The notes under the pieces: model-generated
The model's input: only the letters and a program-made list of their open reading frames with translations
The model's database searches: none
What the model was told of the DNA's origin: nothing
Translations under genes and position numbers: made by a program
IMG/VR virus record: IMGVR_UViG_3300017772_000139
Location: 1 to 23,246 of that record
Length of the DNA stretch: 23,246 bases
Strand: one strand, 5' to 3'
DNA from: a virus
In this document: positions 1 through 8,642 of the stretch, piece after piece
Layout: every line of letters begins with the position of its first letter
Position numbering within the stretch: the first letter of the stretch is position 1

Positions 1-1
1 A

Positions 2-649
2 CGCCAGTATGTGTTTGATGATCTCAACAGGAACCAATCGTTTAAGTTCCACGCAGGCAGTCTGGCTAGCCAAAGTGAGGTTTGGTGGTACTATTGCTCT
101 GCTTCTAGCAACGAGATTGATAGTTACGTTGTGTATAACTACCTCGAGCAAACGTGGGTATATGGTAAACTAGCCCGTACCGCATGGAATGATAGAGCGG
201 CAGGGCAACGTTCATTCCCTCAAGCAACAGGTGTAGACAGTTATTTGTACAACCAGGAAAATGGTTTGGATGATGGAAGCACAAGCCCCGCATCTCCAGT
301 AGATGCATACGTTCAGTCATCAGACTTTGATATAGGCGACGGCGATCACTTCATGTTGATCAACAAGGTTATACCAGATTTAAACTTTAGCCAATCAACA
401 GCGGCCGCACCAGAAGTAGAATTTACTATGGCTGCGCGTAACTACAACGGTAGTGCTGCAGGCCAAGGGTCAGATAGTGGCGATGTTATTAGAACATCTG
501 TGGTATCTGGCACAGATAATTACACCAAACAATTATTTATGAGACTACGCGGAAGGCAGATGAGCTTGAAAGTATCTAGTGATACAACAGGGGTTAAATG
601 GAGATTAGGCGCACCAAGACTTGAGATGCGTCCTGATGGTCGTAGATGA
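2..649 (+). CDS. Virion structural protein, C-terminal part (tail hub / head-completion-like)
   Basis: The reading frame is open from the left window edge, and the codons before the GTG at 11 (R-Q-Y) continue the protein smoothly, so the real start lies upstream. Visible text such as EVWWYYCSASSNEIDSYVV, EQTWVYGKL.RTAW and IGDGDHFMLINKVIPDL resembles the beta-rich C-terminus of podovirus tail-hub or DNA-stabilisation proteins (P22 gp10-like). Those proteins sit at the portal exit in the virion. The family assignment is recognition by eye and is only moderate; a structural role is more secure because the gene leads a run of virion-type genes. It ends in an ATGA overlap with the next gene, which suggests translational coupling. 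Confidence 0.6.
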   Translation, partial: RQYVFDDLNRNQSFKFHAGSLASQSEVWWYYCSASSNEIDSYVVYNYLEQTWVYGKLARTAWNDRAAGQRSFPQATGVDSYLYNQENGLDDGSTSPASPVDAYVQSSDFDIGDGDHFMLINKVIPDLNFSQSTAAAPEVEFTMAARNYNGSAAGQGSDSGDVIRTSVVSGTDNYTKQLFMRLRGRQMSLKVSSDTTGVKWRLGAPRLEMRPDGRR

Positions 650-930
650 CCAGAAAGATAGTCAGACAGATAATTCCTATTGCTCCGATGGAGTATAGTG
701 CTGCTTATGTAAACCAATTAGCACGAACATTAGACAATTTTATCGACGAACAGCGTAGTCCTATAGTAAATTTCCAAGGAATACCTAGCGACGGCGCGGC
801 AAATACGCTAGATTTAGGGGATGTATTCGAAGCTAATGGCTTTTTGAAGATAATTCGTGTAAACGATGTATATTCGGGAAGTATCTCGGCAGCTAGTTCA
901 GTAGGAACAGTAACGGTGGTGATAACATGA
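646..930 (+). CDS. Small virion-region protein, unknown function (94 aa)
   Basis: This is a 94-residue acidic protein beginning MTRKIVRQI. The start overlaps the stop of the upstream structural gene (ATGA) and the end overlaps the next start (ATGA), so it belongs to a coupled translation chain. The C-terminal half is rich in short beta-prone stretches (FLKIIRVND, VGTVTVVIT), which would fit a small virion accessory or decoration-type protein. No catalytic motif, signal peptide or membrane segment is visible. I do not recognise a named family. The case for it being real rests on tight packing and length; its function is not assigned. Confidence 0.7.
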   Translation: MTRKIVRQIIPIAPMEYSAAYVNQLARTLDNFIDEQRSPIVNFQGIPSDGAANTLDLGDVFEANGFLKIIRVNDVYSGSISAASSVGTVTVVIT

Positions 931-1154
931 GTAATCAAATAATTCAAATGCCTAACGGGACACAGTGGAAACCTTCTACAAGTTCTGATACAGTGCATTG
1001 TGTAAGCTGCACAAACGCAGTTGATACGCCAGAAGAAATTGCATCCTACCCAAGTGGTAACTGCCCTGACTGCGGTGAACCATGGACAGGATCCGAACGG
1101 CGCAGCACAACGATCGTGGTTACAATGCCCGAGCAGATAGTAGGTGAAGCGTAA
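927..1154 (+). CDS. Small zinc-ribbon-like protein (75 aa)
   Basis: Two CxxC pairs are visible, C25-V-S-C28 and C46-P-D-C49, spaced like a single zinc-ribbon knuckle pair. The remaining sequence is polar and low in hydrophobics, consistent with a small metal-stabilised fold. It begins in an ATGA overlap with the gene before and its TAA overlaps the next ATG (TAATG). Zinc binding is inferred from cysteine spacing; no biochemical role is known to me. Its place within the virion block suggests a minor structural or assembly protein, but a regulatory protein carried in the late operon cannot be excluded. Confidence 0.7.
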   Translation: MSNQIIQMPNGTQWKPSTSSDTVHCVSCTNAVDTPEEIASYPSGNCPDCGEPWTGSERRSTTIVVTMPEQIVGEA

Positions 1155-1264
1155 TGGGTTTAGGTCTTGGGGTGTACGCAAACAACACTGCAGCAAAAGC
1201 TGGCGGTTTGATCGAATATGATGTATATAAGACATCAACAGGTGAATTGAGGATAGTGGTATGA
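1154..1264 (+). CDS. Very small coupled ORF (36 aa)
   Basis: A 36-codon frame encodes MGLGLGVYANNTAAKAGG followed by LIEYDVYKTSTGELRIVV. Its start overlaps the previous stop (TAATG), an AGGTG ribosome-binding-like sequence lies about 7-8 bases upstream, and its stop overlaps the next start (ATGA). The pattern AAKAGGL..YDVY.TSTGELR.V recalls very small proteins found among phage structural genes, where a short glycine-containing stretch precedes a beta hairpin ending in a hydrophobic tail. Function unknown. It is shorter than common gene-calling cut-offs and easily missed. Confidence 0.6.
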   Translation: MGLGLGVYANNTAAKAGGLIEYDVYKTSTGELRIVV

Positions 1265-1356
1265 GCAAAAATAATTTAGAAAATAATCCCATAAAACAAA
1301 AAAACGTTAGTGTTTCTATTACTGCTCACAAGCCAGCAGGCGGAGGTGTCTGGTAA
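1261..1356 (+). CDS. Very small coupled ORF (31 aa)
   Basis: A 31-codon frame begins MSKNNLENNPIKQK and ends AHKPAGGGVW. A GAGG sequence lies 8 bases before the ATG, the start overlaps the upstream stop (ATGA), and the stop overlaps the start of the Gly-rich virion gene (TAATG). The segment is AT-rich and Asn/Lys-rich, unlike its neighbours. It may be a genuine micro-protein. It may also serve mainly to keep ribosomes moving through the junction so that the next gene is translated by coupling. Function unknown. Confidence 0.5.
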   Translation: MSKNNLENNPIKQKNVSVSITAHKPAGGGVW

Positions 1357-2135
1357 TGGGTCTTTTATCTTCTTTAGGTAGTCTTGTAGGAATGGCAGTT
1401 GGTGGCCCTGTGGGGGCCGCAGTTGGTGGAGGGATTGGAACCTTGGGAGAGGGCGGATCTTTATCAGATGCTCTTAACTCAGGGATAGGTAACGCATTAA
1501 CTGCAGGGACTATGGGTAACGCTGGTTTAATAGGTAACGCTCTTGGAGGCGGTGCAAGTGCAGCGACTCGAGGCGCAGGTATAGCTTCTTTGTTTGGCGG
1601 CTCTATGGGTGGCATGATGGGTGGCGGTGCACCAATGAGCGCAATAGCAGGCGGTGCTATGGGTGGCGGAGCAGGTGGATACGGTCCTATGCAAGGCGGC
1701 ATAGCTCAGAACTTAATGCAGGGTATTGGAATAACAGACGCTAACGGGCAGACTAACCCTCTTATGGGCGGTATTATGCGTGAAATGTTGTATCAACAGC
1801 GCAGACCACGGTTTGAAAACCTGATGTCCGACACAGAAATGGCTCAGTACAATACAGGGGAAAGACGCCCCGACTACAGAGGGACAGCGGTCCCAGGTAC
1901 TCCTCGGGTGCAGACTCGAGCTATGGGTGGAATGATCGAGGGCCCCGGATCAGGGACCAGTGACTCTATCCCCGCAACTATTTATCAGAACGGTGGCCCT
2001 GTCCAAGAGGCTCGTCTATCTGATGGTGAGTTCGTAATGACCGCAGATGCTGTTAAAGGCGCGGGCGGTGGAAATAGAGGCGCAGGCGCAGCTAAGATGT
2101 ACGAACTTATGAACCAATTTGAAGGGAGGGCTTAA
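1356..2135 (+). CDS. Gly-rich internal virion / DNA-ejection-type protein
   Basis: The 259-residue protein has a strongly Gly/Ala-rich first half (about residues 8-118). Repeated GxxxG glycine-zipper patterns in the first 30 residues are of the kind seen in membrane-inserting ejection proteins. The C-terminal part carries GPGSGTSDSIPA (196-207) and LSDGEFVM (221-228), a signature that recurs in internal or structural proteins of marine podoviruses. A GGAGG Shine-Dalgarno lies 9 bases before the ATG, which overlaps the previous stop. I infer an internal virion component that may help form a channel across the host envelope during DNA entry. This role is not demonstrated, and a scaffold or tape-measure-like role is the main alternative. 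Confidence 0.65.
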   Translation: MGLLSSLGSLVGMAVGGPVGAAVGGGIGTLGEGGSLSDALNSGIGNALTAGTMGNAGLIGNALGGGASAATRGAGIASLFGGSMGGMMGGGAPMSAIAGGAMGGGAGGYGPMQGGIAQNLMQGIGITDANGQTNPLMGGIMREMLYQQRRPRFENLMSDTEMAQYNTGERRPDYRGTAVPGTPRVQTRAMGGMIEGPGSGTSDSIPATIYQNGGPVQEARLSDGEFVMTADAVKGAGGGNRGAGAAKMYELMNQFEGRA

Positions 2136-2138
2136 CTT

Positions 2139-3260
2139 ATGCCGGCTGAAAACGAGTACATCACCAAAAGTATGAACCTCCTTCCTGAGTATCAGGAGAT
2201 GTTCCTTAAAGATTTATTAGCAAACATCTATCAAACAGATGAAGACACAGGTGAGATATCAGGTATCGCGGCTGTAAGTCCGTTGTATGGCGAAGCAGTT
2301 TTAGATGCAGAAGGCAACCCAATGTTCGAGGCTGCAGACGGCAGTGGCTTCACTTCGGATCCTTCATTAGCAAAGACAGATCAGTACGGTAACCCTATCG
2401 AGGGGACTCAAGGTGGCGTTGCTGCCCCTGATGTGATGCGTTTTACGGATGCACAGACGGATGCTATCCGTCGAATGACCGGATACACTGATCCCGAAAC
2501 GGGGGAAGTTGTTTATGAAAGCGGACTTGGTGCATACCAACCTTACCTAGACAAAGCAGAAGATACCTACGACAAAGGTATTGCTTCTATTGCTGGTAGT
2601 ACTGGGGTGTATGACCCTAACTCATATAAAGATTTTTACGATCCATTCGTGGAAGACGTAATCGATGTAACTATGCAAGACATAGATCGAGCGGGTCAGA
2701 TAGAAAACATGGATCAACGGGCTCAGTCTGTTGGTGCTGGAGCGTTTGGCGGGTCTCGTCAAGCCATCCAAGAATCTGAACTGCAACGAAATATTATGGA
2801 TCAGAAGGCTAGAACTGGTGCTCAACTTCGTTCCGCAGCATACACTGGTGCTCAGAACCAAGCTCAGTCTGCTTTTGAAAACCAAATGAAACGTGGTCAG
2901 AATGCAGGTCAACTGTTCCAAGGTTTAGGAACTGGTATCGGAGCACTCGGGGAAGCAGCCCAAGGTCTGGGTATGACAGACATAAACTCATTGTACAATG
3001 TCGGGCAGCTTGAACAAAACCAACTTCAAAAAGAATACGATGTACAACGTGCAGGTCAACTCGAGGAAGCATATGAGCCTTTCTCTAGATTCTCCTACAT
3101 GAGAGACATTCTGTCGGGTGTCCCATCAAGCGGCACTTCTTTGGCAGCGGCGGCTACACCACAAGCCAGCCCCATGAGCAACGTAATGGCAGGGGCAAAC
3201 ATATACGGTGGCGCACAAGGACAAGGAAACATTTTTGGCGGGTTAGGTCAACTCGTCTAA
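2139..3260 (+). CDS. Internal virion protein (GAFGGSRQ family), putative
   Basis: A 373-residue protein starts three bases after the previous stop with a GGGAGGG ribosome-binding site. The N-terminal 100 residues are acidic and beta-prone. Around residue 200 lies GAFGGSRQ, followed by a long Gln/Ala-rich helical stretch (QRNIMDQKARTGAQLR, NQAQSAFENQMKRGQNA) that could form coiled coils. The tail is Gly/Ala-rich. This layout is familiar from internal or DNA-ejection proteins of HMO-2011- and pelagiphage-like podoviruses. It sits between two other virion candidates, in the order expected for ejected core proteins. The specific role is inferred. Confidence 0.6.
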   Translation: MPAENEYITKSMNLLPEYQEMFLKDLLANIYQTDEDTGEISGIAAVSPLYGEAVLDAEGNPMFEAADGSGFTSDPSLAKTDQYGNPIEGTQGGVAAPDVMRFTDAQTDAIRRMTGYTDPETGEVVYESGLGAYQPYLDKAEDTYDKGIASIAGSTGVYDPNSYKDFYDPFVEDVIDVTMQDIDRAGQIENMDQRAQSVGAGAFGGSRQAIQESELQRNIMDQKARTGAQLRSAAYTGAQNQAQSAFENQMKRGQNAGQLFQGLGTGIGALGEAAQGLGMTDINSLYNVGQLEQNQLQKEYDVQRAGQLEEAYEPFSRFSYMRDILSGVPSSGTSLAAAATPQASPMSNVMAGANIYGGAQGQGNIFGGLGQLV

Positions 3261-3274
3261 GGCAGGGCATAAGC

Positions 3275-4285
3275 ATGGATAACGTATACAACCGCAGTCT
3301 ATTCTCCAAGAACAACAGACCTGCTCGACAAAAGTTACAGAAGATGGGTGGAATTATGGCCTCGTCTCCCGAACTTATGGAAGCGGCACAGAAGGTTGGT
3401 AACACACCTAATCAGAATATGGGTGGAGCAGGGTCTACTAAAATGGCGAACCTAGGACCTCCGCCCATGCCCATGCCTATGCCTAGCTCAGTTCAAATGC
3501 CAACTCCTCCTGTGAAACCTATGGCGTATGTCGAGGGCGGAGAAGTAGAGGCTGTAGACATTACAAAAACTCCAACATCTAATTTGAATAGACCAGAGTT
3601 TCTTTCTTCGTTTGAACAATACTTAGGTACAACTCCTTTGCTGGCAAACAAATTAGATGAGGCTTTTGATTCTAGAGAAGAAGCGGCGGCGGAAGCGGCA
3701 AAAACTAAAGATGCTATTGACGCTGCAATCGCCACAGAAAATACAGACAACATTGTTAACACGGTCTTAGATCAGGCAGGGATGCCTTTGAACGATGACT
3801 CTAAGAAAGAGTTTGCTAGGTCAGTGTTTGGGATGGAAGATGTGAACGACATCGATGAGATAAACAAACGTATTGCAGACGTGGCTATTGGATCATCAAT
3901 CGGCAAAGGCCCAGACGCTTTTGCAGAAGCAGTGATACTTGGTCTAGGTGAATACAAGAAAACTGCTACGGCCCGTGCCGCTGCTAAGTCAGGCGGAAAG
4001 TCAGGCATGTCACCTCTTGAGCCTTTCGCAGATGCGGTTCGTGATCTCGCAGGTAAACTTGTGGCTGCTCGAGGCGTTGACATTGATACTGCAATGCAGC
4101 AAGCCGCTGCAGCATTAGCTCCGTACTACGGTGCTGGTGGCGGTGTCCCGGTTGCGTCCTCATCAGGTCCTAGTTTAGATGAGCGAAGAACATTGGTTGA
4201 GCAAGCTTTAAAACAACAGCCTGATAAACGAGAGTTGATTCTTGATCAAGCTGCAAAAGATGGTGTTAACATCGAGGGGCTATAA
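3275..4285 (+). CDS. Putative internal virion protein (MGGIMASSPEL family)
   Basis: This 336-residue protein has an N-terminal basic segment ending in MGGIMASSPEL (24-34), a motif I associate with a conserved protein in marine podovirus virion blocks. A Met/Pro-rich linker follows (PPPMPMPMP, 62-70). The rest is an Ala/Asp-rich, mostly helical region with several DAA/EAA stretches. It contains no enzyme motif. Its TAA overlaps the next ATG (TAATG), tying its translation to the 1372-residue protein after it. The order small Gly-rich, Gln-rich, Met/Pro-rich, giant protein resembles the ejection-protein cassette of podoviruses. The function is inferred from context. Confidence 0.55.
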   Translation: MDNVYNRSLFSKNNRPARQKLQKMGGIMASSPELMEAAQKVGNTPNQNMGGAGSTKMANLGPPPMPMPMPSSVQMPTPPVKPMAYVEGGEVEAVDITKTPTSNLNRPEFLSSFEQYLGTTPLLANKLDEAFDSREEAAAEAAKTKDAIDAAIATENTDNIVNTVLDQAGMPLNDDSKKEFARSVFGMEDVNDIDEINKRIADVAIGSSIGKGPDAFAEAVILGLGEYKKTATARAAAKSGGKSGMSPLEPFADAVRDLAGKLVAARGVDIDTAMQQAAAALAPYYGAGGGVPVASSSGPSLDERRTLVEQALKQQPDKRELILDQAAKDGVNIEGL

Positions 4286-7200
4286 TGGCTGATAATCCGT
4301 ACCTAGACTTGGACAAGCCTAAAGAAACTGTCGAAGATTCCAACCCATACCTGCAAACAGAAGACACTGGGCGCAATCGAGAGCAGTTCGGAGAAGGAAC
4401 TGTTGCCCGTGAGTTTGTCGAGGGTGTTGGATCTGGTTTGATCGGCATCGGAGAAGGTGTCGTGGGCCTTGGAGCATTAGGCGTGGACCTCGTTGCAGGC
4501 ACAGATTATGCGGATAACGTCACAGAGACGGCTGAGTATCTTAGAGATGTAGCGGGTTTTGATCCCGAAGGCATCGTGGGTAAAGGCGCAGAAGTAATTA
4601 CACAATTTGTCGTACCTGGGGTGGGTGTTGCTGGCAAAGTAGGCAAAGGGTTTATGAAAGCTAGACAGCTTGCTGGTAAGACAGGGAAGCTTTCAAAGAC
4701 GGAACGAACCAACCTAGCACTGAGAGAACTTGGTGCGGTTGCTGGGGTTGAGATGGCAGTGTCTGGGGACAACAGCACTACTATTGGTGATTGGGTCGAG
4801 ATGGGTCCAACTCAAACTACAGACTTGATCGGGCTTGAGGGCACAGAAAAAAATCTGGCTCGAGTAGGTAACAGGCTCAAGGTTATGGCAGAAGCAGGCG
4901 TTATAGGTGCAGGACTCCAAGCAGGTTTATCTAAAGCGGGTAAAACCATTGGGGACGCGAAGGTTACAAAAGATATCGCGGGTGCAACAAAACGTAAGAT
5001 CGATGCCGCAGGTACTTATCTTGACGAACTGGTGGACAAACGAACTTTAAACGCACCGGGTGATGACCTGTCTGGTCTAGAGAAAGGTATAGCTGAAGCA
5101 GTTATCTTTACTCGATACCGTGGGGCAACTCCTGCACAGATCGCAGAGAAACGTCTGTTGTTAGATGGTCAGATTAAACCTGAGTTAGACAAAGCCGGAC
5201 GTATCTTTAACAGTATTGAGGCTGACTTAGATAAGATTATAAAGTCTACGCCGAGCGGTTCCACGTTGGATAAAACCGACACGCTAAACAAAGTCCTAGA
5301 TTACATGCGGATCTCAGATCCTGCTGCAAAGAAAACTGCGTTTAACTCTTTGCCTAGAGAGATACGCAAAGACGCAGCTAAGATGCGTGATCATGTGGAC
5401 ACACTGAGTCAAGGCGTATTAGACAGTAAGTTTTTGAATGATAATAACTTTATGACTAAAGATGGTCGTATGATTAAGGACGTTATTCAAGATGGACTTG
5501 GCAGTTATGTTCGACGCAGATACAAAATATTTGAGGATGCTAAGTACACTCCGGATGAAAAAACAATAAAGGTAGCTGACAATTACTTCCGTAAAAACAA
5601 ACGCTTGATTGGTAAAGAGCTAACTAGGTTGGCAAGAGCAGACGTTGACGATGTATTCAATGACCAGTTTTTAAGATCTAACGGTCTTGATCGTACAGGC
5701 ACGGGTGACAAACAGATCATTACTGTTCTGGGTCAGCCGTCCGAAACAGTAGTGAAGAAAGCCCGTGAAGGATACTTAAACAGGTACTCGTTAAAGAAGA
5801 ACGAGAAGTTGAAGGGTGGCTTTGTTGCAAAAGACCGTTTGGATACAGGGATGTTTATCTCCAGGGAAAAGATTGCTCCAGCTTTACGTTCTCTTTTAGG
5901 AGAGGTCGATGATCCTCGAGCCGCTGTCCTTGGTACTGTGGCAGACTTGGCGCAGTTTAATGCTATCGACGATTACTTTGGCTCTATTGCTAAGATGGCA
6001 GAGACAAACACAGGCATAGGAAAGTTCTTTCGCAATGGGAAAGATTTAAGTGAGGCTCAAAAGAAAGAGTTAACTCGCCGTGGATATGTGAAGCTAGGTG
6101 GGGATGATGGCGCAGCAAGTGTCCTCGGATCTGCAGGTAAGAACGCTGACGCAGAAAAACTAATTGGTCGAACAGGTTGGGGTAGTTTGGACGGACACTA
6201 CGTCCCCAAGCAAATCTATAAAGATCTTACTAATCAGGTGGCTGGCGAATCTAACTGGGGCGTGGAAATGCTGAAGGGTGGTTTAGGAGTTGCCCTTAAA
6301 GCCAAGGGTTTATCTCAGTATTCTAAAACAGTTCTGTCTCCAGTTACTCAAGTTCGAAACTTTACAACCGCTGTTATGTTTGCAACGGCAAACGGAAACA
6401 TGCCCGTGCTTGGTCGAGGAAGTAACTTCAAGGATTCTGCAACGGCAGTGTTCTCGGACATCTTCAACAAAGGCAGCGAGGCTGTATTCGATGACCTAGC
6501 TGACGCTCAACGCAGAGGAATCTTAGGAACAAATGCAGAGTTAAGGGAGATCCAAGACCAGTTAAGTAAAGGTATCGGGTACTCGAACTCTGCAGAAGTT
6601 CGTCCTAGAAACTTTATCGAGGCTATCAGAGGCAAGACAACCGACAACAAATACGCACAAGGTGTTGGTAAAGTAGCTGCTGGTTTTGAAAAAGCATATC
6701 AGGGATCAGACGATCTTTGGAAATACTTCTCGTACCATTCTGAGCAGGCTAAGTTACGACACGCCTTGGACGGAGCGTCCGAAGCAGACAAGATTAAGTA
6801 TCTGACTAAGAATATGGATGATGTTACTATCGAATCGCAGCAAGCAATTCGAAACGGAACTGCCAATATGGATGAGTTGATCAAGACTCGCGCGGCACAG
6901 ATCGTGCGGGACACTGTGCCAAACTATAACAAAGGTGCATCTGAGTTTATCAAACTTGGACGAAAGCTGCCGTTTGGTAACTTCATCACGTTCCCTGCTG
7001 AAATGTATCGTACAAGTTTTAATATTGTTCGCCAAAGCTTGGATGATATGGCTTCAGACATTCCTGCTATACAGGCTAGAGGTCGGCAGCGTATGATCGG
7101 GTTTGCAACTACTACTGCAGTTGTTCCTGCCGCTGCGCTAGAAATGGCATACGCTGTGACAGACGTGACTCGAGAAGAGATGGAGGCGTTCAAGAGATCC

Positions 7201-8403
7201 TTTGGTGCACCTTGGATGAAAGGTGCGACCTTGATTCCGACAGGTCGAACAGAAGACGGGAAGATCAAGTACATCAATTACAGTACCTCGAATCCGTATG
7301 ACGTGCTGTCTAGGTTTGCCAACCGCGCTCTTACTGAAGCGGACGCTGCGATGGCAGAAGGAAAAGACCTTGACCAGTGGATCGTGGATGTAGGTATCGG
7401 AACATTGGGCGAGGCGTTTGCTCCGTTCTTAGACGAAGCCATGCTAACAGATGCTCTTTTAGATATCTCGTACCGTGGTGGGCGCACATCTACAGGGGCT
7501 CAAGTGTACAACCCCGAGGACGATGGGGCTACCAAACTATTTAAGATGTCAGGACATGTGGCGAACACAATGATCCCAAACGTTCTGGCTGTCGCGGATA
7601 TATCTGGTGGTAAGATTGAGGCCAGCCGCGCAGTTCGCGGTCTTGTCGGAGACGGACTTGGCATCGATGCCATATCTTCTCAGGACAAAATGGGACGTCA
7701 AAGAACTTGGAAGCAGGAGCTTGCGAGGTTGTCTACTGGTGTGTCTGAGCAAGAGTTTGATCCAAAGCAAGGTCTTAGGTTTGCAGCCTACGGATTCCAA
7801 CGGGGACAGACTGACGCGAAGCGGATGTTCAACAGCCTTACAGATGACTTTGGAGTGACTCCGGCACAACTGTTGAAGGGTTATCAAGACGCTAACGAGG
7901 CGAAGTATCGCAATGACCGTGGCTACTACCGTATGATTCAAGACCTTCGGACCATGGGTATCTCAGATTCTGAAATCCGTAGGACTCTTAAAGAGAACAA
8001 CATCGGTGGTATCAAGGGGATTATGCGAGGTGAGTTCGAGCCATTTAAAATTACACCTGACACATATAAGAAGCTTCTAAGAGTAGATGCCCTGGATAGT
8101 TTACCTCGAGACGCAATCCAGAATGTGCAGGACAACATGAGAAATCTTCCGCTTGATCCGAAAGTTAAAGACAGACGTGAGATAAAACCTGTTGAAATTA
8201 CTCCTTCGGCTCCACAATCAAACCCATACTTGCAGGCTCCAAGCAACCCTGCTCCTGCGAATCCGTATTTAAATTTAGATCAAAGCAGTTTGCCACAAGC
8301 TCCAATACTGCAAGCCAATAACAGAGGGCCCGTAAGTCCTGAGTTGTTGGGCGGTAATCCAGAGGAACGTGCGGCTAACGCTTTCTTAAATAATCGCGGT
8401 TAG
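4285..8403 (+). CDS. Very large internal virion protein (1372 aa), DNA-ejection-type
   Basis: This is the longest gene in the window. The N-terminal ~100 residues include a Gly-rich hydrophobic stretch (GVGSGLIGIGEGVVGLGALGV) able to enter membranes. Blocks typical of giant internal proteins of marine podoviruses are visible: TVLSPVTQVRNF near 681, YQGSDDLWKYF near 805, and RDTVPNYN...PFGNFITFPAEMYRTS from about 875. The tetrapeptide NPYL occurs twice at each end (residues 4 and 20; 1313 and 1326). I see no lysozyme or transglycosylase motif. By size and position it is comparable to T7 gp16-like inner-core proteins, which are ejected into the cell ahead of DNA. Homology to gp16 is not claimed. 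It stops two bases before the opposing operon. Confidence 0.65.
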   Translation: MADNPYLDLDKPKETVEDSNPYLQTEDTGRNREQFGEGTVAREFVEGVGSGLIGIGEGVVGLGALGVDLVAGTDYADNVTETAEYLRDVAGFDPEGIVGKGAEVITQFVVPGVGVAGKVGKGFMKARQLAGKTGKLSKTERTNLALRELGAVAGVEMAVSGDNSTTIGDWVEMGPTQTTDLIGLEGTEKNLARVGNRLKVMAEAGVIGAGLQAGLSKAGKTIGDAKVTKDIAGATKRKIDAAGTYLDELVDKRTLNAPGDDLSGLEKGIAEAVIFTRYRGATPAQIAEKRLLLDGQIKPELDKAGRIFNSIEADLDKIIKSTPSGSTLDKTDTLNKVLDYMRISDPAAKKTAFNSLPREIRKDAAKMRDHVDTLSQGVLDSKFLNDNNFMTKDGRMIKDVIQDGLGSYVRRRYKIFEDAKYTPDEKTIKVADNYFRKNKRLIGKELTRLARADVDDVFNDQFLRSNGLDRTGTGDKQIITVLGQPSETVVKKAREGYLNRYSLKKNEKLKGGFVAKDRLDTGMFISREKIAPALRSLLGEVDDPRAAVLGTVADLAQFNAIDDYFGSIAKMAETNTGIGKFFRNGKDLSEAQKKELTRRGYVKLGGDDGAASVLGSAGKNADAEKLIGRTGWGSLDGHYVPKQIYKDLTNQVAGESNWGVEMLKGGLGVALKAKGLSQYSKTVLSPVTQVRNFTTAVMFATANGNMPVLGRGSNFKDSATAVFSDIFNKGSEAVFDDLADAQRRGILGTNAELREIQDQLSKGIGYSNSAEVRPRNFIEAIRGKTTDNKYAQGVGKVAAGFEKAYQGSDDLWKYFSYHSEQAKLRHALDGASEADKIKYLTKNMDDVTIESQQAIRNGTANMDELIKTRAAQIVRDTVPNYNKGASEFIKLGRKLPFGNFITFPAEMYRTSFNIVRQSLDDMASDIPAIQARGRQRMIGFATTTAVVPAAALEMAYAVTDVTREEMEAFKRSFGAPWMKGATLIPTGRTEDGKIKYINYSTSNPYDVLSRFANRALTEADAAMAEGKDLDQWIVDVGIGTLGEAFAPFLDEAMLTDALLDISYRGGRTSTGAQVYNPEDDGATKLFKMSGHVANTMIPNVLAVADISGGKIEASRAVRGLVGDGLGIDAISSQDKMGRQRTWKQELARLSTGVSEQEFDPKQGLRFAAYGFQRGQTDAKRMFNSLTDDFGVTPAQLLKGYQDANEAKYRNDRGYYRMIQDLRTMGISDSEIRRTLKENNIGGIKGIMRGEFEPFKITPDTYKKLLRVDALDSLPRDAIQNVQDNMRNLPLDPKVKDRREIKPVEITPSAPQSNPYLQAPSNPAPANPYLNLDQSSLPQAPILQANNRGPVSPELLGGNPEERAANAFLNNRG

Positions 8404-8434
8404 GTTTACTCGTCTATTTCCCGATAGGTAAACC
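8403..8434. terminator. Imperfect hairpin at the convergent junction
   Basis: GGTTTAC (8403-8409) pairs with GTAAACC (8428-8434), and inside it CTAT (8414-8417) pairs with ATAG (8424-8427), leaving a four-base bulge on one side. It lies exactly where the rightward virion genes meet the leftward replication operon, within the last codons of the minus-strand gene. No T-run follows on either strand, so it is not a classic intrinsic terminator. It may slow polymerases or be chance. Confidence 0.3.
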
Positions 8435-8642
8435 CTTCTCCTGTAACTACTACATGTAGTCCTTTGCCCCCGAAGAGTTTGATAAGTTCGTCTGAGTCCG
8501 CTTCGACTTCTGCTAGTACCTCTTTATCTTTAAGGGCTGCAGCACAGTTTATAGCGACTGCTATGTAGTCTATGATGGCATCGATTTGTAATTGATGCAT
8601 TTGTTTAAAACCTACAGTTTTAATGTCTTCTAGTTCCATCAT
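8406..8642 (-). CDS. Small protein after DNA polymerase, unknown (78 aa)
   Basis: This is the last gene of the leftward replication operon. I place the start at 8642 because GGGGAG lies 8 bases upstream and the ATG overlaps the polymerase stop (ATGA). A second ATG follows immediately. The protein is acidic with a central helical stretch (IDAIIDYIAVAINCAAALKD) and a C-terminal beta-prone part ending GEGFTYREIDE. No known family is recognised and no catalytic motif is visible. Position next to the polymerase suggests a replication accessory, but this is only context. Confidence 0.7.
   Translation of the reverse strand: MMELEDIKTVGFKQMHQLQIDAIIDYIAVAINCAAALKDKEVLAEVEADSDELIKLFGGKGLHVVVTGEGFTYREIDE

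Noticed and set aside
705-1292. Minus-strand ORF of 195 codons across several small plus genes
   Set aside because: It crosses four tightly coupled plus-strand genes, is rich in Cys, His and Arg, and has no ribosome-binding site or recognisable domain.
1319-1702. Pro/Ala-rich minus-strand ORF of 127 codons
   Set aside because: It is the antisense shadow of the Gly-rich virion gene; Gly codons read backwards give Pro and Ala.
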